Source: Mangrovibrevibacter kandeliae (GTDB lineage Bacteria > Pseudomonadota > Alphaproteobacteria > Rhizobiales > Rhizobiaceae). From it: DNA of 64,000 nt. The DNA is taken from assembly GCF_024519155.1 (NCBI RefSeq), contig NZ_JANIFJ010000001.1:186001-250000 (forward strand). The letters run 5' to 3'. The position numbers were made by a program, and so were the translations under genes. The notes beneath the pieces are model-generated. The model did no database searches. It was given only the letters and a program-made list of their open reading frames with translations, and was not told where the DNA came from. Below, one piece after another: positions 59,088 through 64,000 of the stretch (positions are counted from its first letter, which is position 1; each line of letters starts with the position of its first letter).

Positions 59088-60242
59088 ATGGCCGCTGCCC
59101 CTCCCAAGTCGCTAGGCAATATCCGCAGAAGCTTCGAGCCCTGGAGCGATCCGGCGGCCAAGCCGCTGATCGAGGTCGACCGCGTCACCAAGAGCTTCGC
59201 TGGCTTCAAGGCGGTCGACGACCTGTCGCTCGCCATCCATCCGCGCGAGTTCCACGCGCTGCTCGGCCCGTCCGGCTGCGGCAAGTCGACGCTGCTGCGC
59301 ATGCTGGCCGGGTTCGAGACACCGACCGCCGGTGACATCCGGCTCGACGGCCGCAGCCTCACCGGTGTGCCGCCGCACCGGCGGCCGGTGAACATGATGT
59401 TCCAGTCGTATGCGCTGTTCCCGCACATGAGCGTGGAGAAGAACATCGCCTTCGGCCTCAAGCAGGACGGCATGGCGCGCTCGGAGATCGCCGACCGCGT
59501 CGCCGAGATGCTGAAGCTCGTGAAGCTCGGCCCCTTCGCCAAGCGCAAGCCGCAGCAGCTGTCGGGCGGCCAGCAGCAGCGCGTCGCGCTCGCCCGCTCG
59601 CTCGCCAAGCGGCCGAAGGTGCTGCTCCTCGACGAGCCGCTGGGCGCCCTCGACAAGAAGCTGCGCGAGGAGACGCAGTTCGAGCTGATGGACCTGCAGC
59701 AGGAGCTCGGCCTCACCTTCGTGGTCGTCACCCACGACCAGGAGGAGGCGATGGTCATGGCCGACCGGATCTCGGTGATGCGCGACGGGCGCATCCAGCA
59801 GGTGGCGACGCCCGCGGTCATCTACGAGGCGCCGGCGACGCGCTACGTGGCCGACTTCATCGGCAACGTGAACATCCTCGATGGCACGGTCGAGAGCGTC
59901 GCGGACGGGCGGGTACGGATCGCAACCGATGCCGGCGCGGTCGAGGTGGAAGGCGCGAACGGCGTGCGGAGCGCCGATCCGGTCGCCTTCGCCATCCGGC
60001 CGGAAAAGATGCGCATCAGCCGCACGCCTCCGGAGCGAGCCGACGTCAACGCCCTGCGCGGCGAGATCTGGGACATCGCCTATCTCGGCGACGTGACGCT
60101 CTACAACGTCAAGCTGGCGACCGGAAACGTCCTGCGCTCGACCGTCATCAACGCGCATCGGGGGATCGCCGACCCGCTGACCTGGGACGAGACGGTCTGG
60201 CTGTCCTTCCCGTCCGACGCCGGCATCGTGCTGACGGCATGA
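59088..60242 (+). CDS. potG: Polyamine-type ABC transporter ATPase
   Basis: 384 aa PotA/PotG-type ATPase. Walker A is GPSGCGKSTLLRMLAG, Q-loop MMFQSYALFPHMSV, signature QLSGGQQQRVALARSL, Walker B KVLLLDEPLGALDKK and switch His FVVVTHDQEEAMV. A C-terminal TOBE domain spans about 290-380. An N-terminal segment of about 25 residues (MAAAPPKSLGNIRRSFEPWS) is typical of PotG. It follows potF by 103 bp and overlaps potH by 4 bp. Confidence 0.95.
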   Translation: MAAAPPKSLGNIRRSFEPWSDPAAKPLIEVDRVTKSFAGFKAVDDLSLAIHPREFHALLGPSGCGKSTLLRMLAGFETPTAGDIRLDGRSLTGVPPHRRPVNMMFQSYALFPHMSVEKNIAFGLKQDGMARSEIADRVAEMLKLVKLGPFAKRKPQQLSGGQQQRVALARSLAKRPKVLLLDEPLGALDKKLREETQFELMDLQQELGLTFVVVTHDQEEAMVMADRISVMRDGRIQQVATPAVIYEAPATRYVADFIGNVNILDGTVESVADGRVRIATDAGAVEVEGANGVRSADPVAFAIRPEKMRISRTPPERADVNALRGEIWDIAYLGDVTLYNVKLATGNVLRSTVINAHRGIADPLTWDETVWLSFPSDAGIVLTA

Positions 60243-61183
60243 CGGCTGTGCCGGACAATTCGCCTGGACAGCGCACCCGCCGGCGCCCGTCGCGGCTGTC
60301 GCGCGGTTTCGTCGTCGCCGTGCCCTATCTCTGGCTGCTCTTCTTCTTCCTGCTGCCGTTCCTGATCGTCTTCAAGATCTCCTTCTCGCAGACCGCGATC
60401 GCCCAGCCGCCGTACCTGCCGGTGATCGGGCTCGCCGACCTTGTCTCCGGCGGGTGGACCAAGCTCCGGCAGCTGACGATCGACAACTACACGTGGATCG
60501 CGGGCGACCCGCTCTACGTGAAGGCCTACCTCTCCAGCCTGAGGATGGCGGCGATCTCGACCGCGCTCGCGCTTCTCGTCGGCTACCCCGTCGCCTACGG
60601 CATCGCCCGGGCGCCGCGCTCGATCCGCTCGCTGCTGGTGATGCTGACGATCCTGCCGTTCTGGACGAGCTTCCTGATCCGCGTCTACGCCTGGATCGGC
60701 ATCCTCAAGAACGAGGGCCTCCTGAACCAGCTGCTGTTGTGGCTGGGGGTGATCGCGCAGCCGTTGACGATCCTCAACACCGACGTCGCGATCTATATCG
60801 GCATCGTCTACTCGTACCTGCCCTTCATGATCCTGCCGATCTACGCCAGCCTCGAGCGGATGGACCACCGGCTCGTGGAGGCAGCCAACGACCTCGGCTG
60901 TCCGCCGACGCGCGCCTTCTGGGCGATCACCTTCCCGCTGTCGCTGCCGGGCGTGCTCGCCGGGATCTTCCTGGTCTTCATCCCAGCGGTCGGCGAGTTC
61001 GTCATCCCGGATCTTCTCGGCGGCTCCTCGACCCTGATGATCGGCAAGACGCTGTGGGACGAGTTCTTCTCCAACCGTGACTGGCCGGTGTCGTCCGCGG
61101 TCGCAGTCGTCCTCCTGATGGTGCTGGTGATCCCGATCATGATCTTCCAGCGCCTGCAGGCTCGCCAGGAGGGTGCGGTCTGA
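60239..61183 (+). CDS. potH: Polyamine-type ABC transporter permease (PotH)
   Basis: 314 aa permease with six helices. The cytoplasmic coupling loop LVEAANDLGCPPTRAFWAITFPLSLPG (parts LVEAANDLGCPP and FPLSLPG) is the EAA motif. A long periplasmic loop between the first two helices (LPVIGLADLVSGGWTKLRQL) is typical of PotH. Its start overlaps the potG stop (ATGA). It pairs with potI. Confidence 0.95.
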   Translation: MTAVPDNSPGQRTRRRPSRLSRGFVVAVPYLWLLFFFLLPFLIVFKISFSQTAIAQPPYLPVIGLADLVSGGWTKLRQLTIDNYTWIAGDPLYVKAYLSSLRMAAISTALALLVGYPVAYGIARAPRSIRSLLVMLTILPFWTSFLIRVYAWIGILKNEGLLNQLLLWLGVIAQPLTILNTDVAIYIGIVYSYLPFMILPIYASLERMDHRLVEAANDLGCPPTRAFWAITFPLSLPGVLAGIFLVFIPAVGEFVIPDLLGGSSTLMIGKTLWDEFFSNRDWPVSSAVAVVLLMVLVIPIMIFQRLQARQEGAV

Positions 61184-61268
61184 TGGCGGGGTTCGGCATC
61201 GAAGGGGGCGGGCGCCCGCGGACCCCATCGGCAGGCCCTCGCGCCGCCGACGGGAGAGGGGGTGGCCG

Positions 61269-62081
61269 ATGAAGCACTGGAGCGGCTTCAACATCGCCTC
61301 GGTCGCGGTCGGCCTTGCCTTTCTCTACCTGCCGATCACCATCCTGGTGATCTATTCCTTCAACGCGTCGCGCCTCGTCACAGTCTGGGGCGGCTTCTCC
61401 ACCCACTGGTACGGCGAGCTGTTTCACAACCAGGGCCTGATGGACGCGGCGTGGGTGACGATCCGCGTCGCGCTGCTCTCGGCGAGCGTGACGACCGTGC
61501 TCGGGACGATGGCGGCGGTGGTGCTGAACCGCTTCCACCGCTTTCCCGGCCGCCTCCTGTTCAGCGGCATGGTGGCCGCGCCGATGGTGATGCCGGACGT
61601 GATCCTCGGGCTGTCGCTTCTCCTCCTGTTCGTCTCGCTCGACCTCGACCGCGGGTTCTGGACCGTCGTGCTTGCCCACATCACCTGCACGATGTGCTTC
61701 GTCACGGTGGTGGTGCAGTCGCGGCTCGTCAGCTTCGACCGCTCGCTCGAGGAGGCGGCGCAGGATCTCGGATGCCCGCCCTGGAAGGCCTTCTTCCTCG
61801 TGACGCTGCCGGTGATCTGGCCGGCCGTCGCGGCCGGCTGGATGCTCACCTTCACGCTGTCGCTGGACGATCTCGTCATCGCAAGCTTCACCTCCGGTCC
61901 CGGCGCGACCACGCTCCCGATGAAGATCTACAGCCAGGTGCGGCTCGGCGTGACGCCGGAAATCAACGCGGTCTGCACGATCCTCATCGCGATCGTGTCG
62001 CTCGGCGTCGTCGTGGCGGCCCTGGTCAACCGTCGGCAGGAACAGCGCCGCGCCCGGGACGAACGGTTGGCTGCGCAGTAG
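61269..62081 (+). CDS. potI: Polyamine-type ABC transporter permease (PotI)
   Basis: 270 aa permease with six helices, the partner of PotH. The start ATG 61269 (MKHWSGFNIASVAVGLAFLY) is chosen because the upstream open frame overlaps potH and lacks coding character. The EAA loop is LEEAAQDLGCPPWKAFFLVTLP, seen in parts LEEAAQDLGCPP and FFLVTLP. Typical PotI segments are FNASRLVTVWGGFSTHWYGE and LDDLVIASFTSGPGATTLP. An 85-bp gap after potH holds no gene. It meets the AsmA-like gene tail to tail. Confidence 0.95.
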   Translation: MKHWSGFNIASVAVGLAFLYLPITILVIYSFNASRLVTVWGGFSTHWYGELFHNQGLMDAAWVTIRVALLSASVTTVLGTMAAVVLNRFHRFPGRLLFSGMVAAPMVMPDVILGLSLLLLFVSLDLDRGFWTVVLAHITCTMCFVTVVVQSRLVSFDRSLEEAAQDLGCPPWKAFFLVTLPVIWPAVAAGWMLTFTLSLDDLVIASFTSGPGATTLPMKIYSQVRLGVTPEINAVCTILIAIVSLGVVVAALVNRRQEQRRARDERLAAQ

Positions 62082-62089
62082 CGGGCGGG

Positions 62090-63883
62090 TCAGAAGCTCG
62101 AGGATGCGTCCCGCGCGCCGGCCGCATCGAGGCGCACCGTCGGTCCCGGCCAGTCGCCGCTCATGGCGAAGCCGATCGCCGCGTCCGCCTGGGACTTGGC
62201 GGCGTCCGCCGGCAGAAAGTTGCCGGACAGGTCGATGCGGCCGCTGTCCGCTTCCACCGTGCCGGTGGCTTCCAGACGGCCGGCCGGACCCTCGAGACGC
62301 AGGTTCGGAATGCGCACCGACGTGCCGGACGTCGTGAGGTGGGACTCGAAGCGGGTGAAGGCGATGCCGTCGCCGGAGGCGGCGAGTCCCTTTAGGGGCG
62401 CTGGCAGGTTCGTAAGACTGTCGGTGTCGAAGCCCCCGAGGCTGCCGTTCCCGGTCGACACCGTGACGTCGAGCCGATTCTCGCGAATGAAGCTCAGCCA
62501 GTCGCTCGCCGGCGCCATGAGGTCGATGCCGACGTCAGATTGGCCGGCGATCGAAAAGCTGCCGGTCTGGGCGACGTCGATCAAGCCGCTCATGTCGATC
62601 CCGTTCAGCGCCGCGCTGCCCTTGACGGTGCGCGGCTGCTTCATGGTGTCGATCTGAAGGCGCGCCTGCGCACGCCCTCCGAGCAGGCTGCAGTCGCCGA
62701 CGTCGACGGTCGCCACCCCGTCCTTGAACTTCACGGTCGCCGCAAGGTCGCTGAGCGGCAGGCGTCCGATCCGCGCGGTCCCGGCCGACAGGCGCACGTC
62801 GAGGTCGAGGTCGTCGACGAAGGCGAAGGACAAGGGCCGCTGCAGATCGAGCGGATTGGAGGGCAGGGGCAGCACGGCGCGCCGGAGATCGTCGACGTCC
62901 AGGGTGCCGAAGGCCAGGGTTCCGCCGATGGTGGGTCTGCCGTCCCGGGACAGGTCGAATTCGAGCGCACCACGCCCGCTGCTCCTGGCGAGCGTGACCG
63001 CTGCGTCGCGCAGCGTGACCCTCGCACCGATGGCGGAAACCTCGCTGTCGATCCCCATCGGCCCCATGTTCGGCAGGGTGCCGCCACGGCTCCCGAGCCA
63101 GTTCACCGCGCGGTTGAAGGATGGCGTCTGCAGCGACAGGCGTCCGTCGATCCGGAACGGCTCCGCGAACGCCGCCGTGCCGTCGAAGCTCACCCGCAGC
63201 GGCGACGCCGTGCTGTCGATGCGCACGGCGCTGGCTTCGCCGCGCAGAAGCGCGAGCGGCGCGGCGATGCGCAGGTTGATCTCGGTCGGCTGGCCGTTCC
63301 AGACGTAGCTGCCCCAGATCCGGCCCGGCTCGTCCGGCGCCGGCCAGGCGATCACGAGGTCGATGTCGCTGATCGGCCGCCCGGAGCCGGTGCGCATCGC
63401 GCCGTCGCGGATCTCGATGCGGGTGAGATCGCCGAAGCGCTCGAAGAAGGGGGAGATCACGTCCGACAGAAGACGCGGCGAGGCCGGCGCGTCGACCTTC
63501 AGGGCGCGTGCGGCCGCGAACCTGCGGGGCGAGCCGATCTCCGGGCGGATCAGGGTGAGCCGGGTGACGCTCGTGCGCCCGGTGAGCGCGGCCCACAGGT
63601 CGAGGTCGGCGACGACACTGTCGACCTTCAGCGCCGATCCCTCGCGTCCGAAGCTCACCTGGGACAAGGTGAGACGGCTTCGCGGCAGGAGCTCGTAGTT
63701 CGACGCGAAGCTCGAGCGCAGCGGAAGCCCCGTGAGATCCTGCAGCCGCTGGCGCAGCTCCTCCTGTGCGGTGCCCGATTGCAGAGTGAGGGAGGAGAAC
63801 CAGGCGATCGAGACGGCCACGATGCCGGCGAGGGCGCAAAGTCCCGCGACAAGGCTCACTCGTCGGCGCACTGTTCTTCCCAA
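62090..63883 (-). CDS. AsmA family protein
   Basis: 597 aa protein of the AsmA group, inner-membrane-anchored proteins with a large periplasmic beta-rich body linked to outer-membrane lipid homeostasis. One N-terminal helix (LVAGLCALAGIVAVSIAWFS) precedes repeated beta segments; SRLTLSQVSFGREGSALKVDSV resembles the conserved AsmA N-terminal pattern, and the C-terminal half holds the DUF-type AsmA_2 region (GNGSLGGFDTDSLTNLPAPL, SGDGIAFTRFESHLTTSG). The start is TTG 63883 with AAAGG 7 bp upstream; GTG 63871 is the alternative. Bases 63884-64000 hold no visible gene. Confidence 0.88.
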   Translation of the reverse strand: MGRTVRRRVSLVAGLCALAGIVAVSIAWFSSLTLQSGTAQEELRQRLQDLTGLPLRSSFASNYELLPRSRLTLSQVSFGREGSALKVDSVVADLDLWAALTGRTSVTRLTLIRPEIGSPRRFAAARALKVDAPASPRLLSDVISPFFERFGDLTRIEIRDGAMRTGSGRPISDIDLVIAWPAPDEPGRIWGSYVWNGQPTEINLRIAAPLALLRGEASAVRIDSTASPLRVSFDGTAAFAEPFRIDGRLSLQTPSFNRAVNWLGSRGGTLPNMGPMGIDSEVSAIGARVTLRDAAVTLARSSGRGALEFDLSRDGRPTIGGTLAFGTLDVDDLRRAVLPLPSNPLDLQRPLSFAFVDDLDLDVRLSAGTARIGRLPLSDLAATVKFKDGVATVDVGDCSLLGGRAQARLQIDTMKQPRTVKGSAALNGIDMSGLIDVAQTGSFSIAGQSDVGIDLMAPASDWLSFIRENRLDVTVSTGNGSLGGFDTDSLTNLPAPLKGLAASGDGIAFTRFESHLTTSGTSVRIPNLRLEGPAGRLEATGTVEADSGRIDLSGNFLPADAAKSQADAAIGFAMSGDWPGPTVRLDAAGARDASSSF

Positions 63884-64000
63884 GACGGGACCTTTCCGAT
63901 GATGCGGGGTGCGGACGTGCGTGGTGCGCCTCTGCCGCCCGCCTCTTGCCGTGGGCTCCTTTTAGCGAGACTCTCGCCGCCACGCAAAGCCATCAGCCGG

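Overview
The window reads as a chromosomal segment of a high-GC alphaproteobacterium, most probably of the order Hyphomicrobiales (Rhizobiales). Evidence is the aa3 oxidase cluster in its alphaproteobacterial order (coxB-coxA-ctaB-coxF-ctaG-coxC-DUF983-surf1), a CcrM-type GANTC methyltransferase beside mutY, dciA and a dsbA-like gene, and rhizobial-style palindromic intergenic repeats. The genus cannot be set from the sequence alone. I see no tRNA, rRNA, CRISPR array, integrase or complete insertion sequence.

Layout. Bases 1-9088 (+ strand) hold the respiratory oxidase cluster followed by ispH, thrB and rnhA; coxB is cut by the window start. Bases 9095-20311 hold housekeeping and envelope genes: a peroxiredoxin, a stand-alone DsbD N-terminal-like protein, yqgE, and a left-reading run thrC - M16 peptidase - GNAT - EAL phosphodiesterase, then a small lipoprotein, a HAD hydrolase and ccrM. 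Bases 20325-31848 hold mutY, an O-antigen ligase-like gene, dciA, a dsbA-like lipoprotein, a divergent pyruvate phosphate dikinase-like gene, DUF1499 and MBL-fold genes and glgX.

Bases 31968-53213 form a glycine betaine catabolic island, read almost wholly leftward: betaine uptake (proVWX), Rieske demethylation to dimethylglycine (gbcAB), dimethylglycine demethylation (dgcA, dgcB with a dedicated etfBA pair), heterotetrameric sarcosine oxidase (soxBDAG), serine dehydratase (sdaA), and two divergent GlxA/GbdR-type AraC regulators. Together these take betaine to pyruvate if a serine hydroxymethyltransferase is supplied from elsewhere. Eight-base direct repeats of the type CCGACATC, exactly 21 bp apart, recur upstream of proV, gbcA and soxB and between the two regulators. 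They look like the operator of an AraC-family activator and would join the island into one regulon.

Bases 53338-62081 hold a second amine-related island: a tiny conserved-looking ORF, a small membrane protein, a gamma-glutamyl-amine ligase-like glutamine synthetase, a PuuB/PauB-like FAD oxidase, a divergent LpxO-like dioxygenase and a complete polyamine-type ABC transporter (potFGHI). The later steps of a gamma-glutamyl-amine pathway are absent from the window, so the substrate is open. The window closes with an AsmA-like gene on the minus strand.
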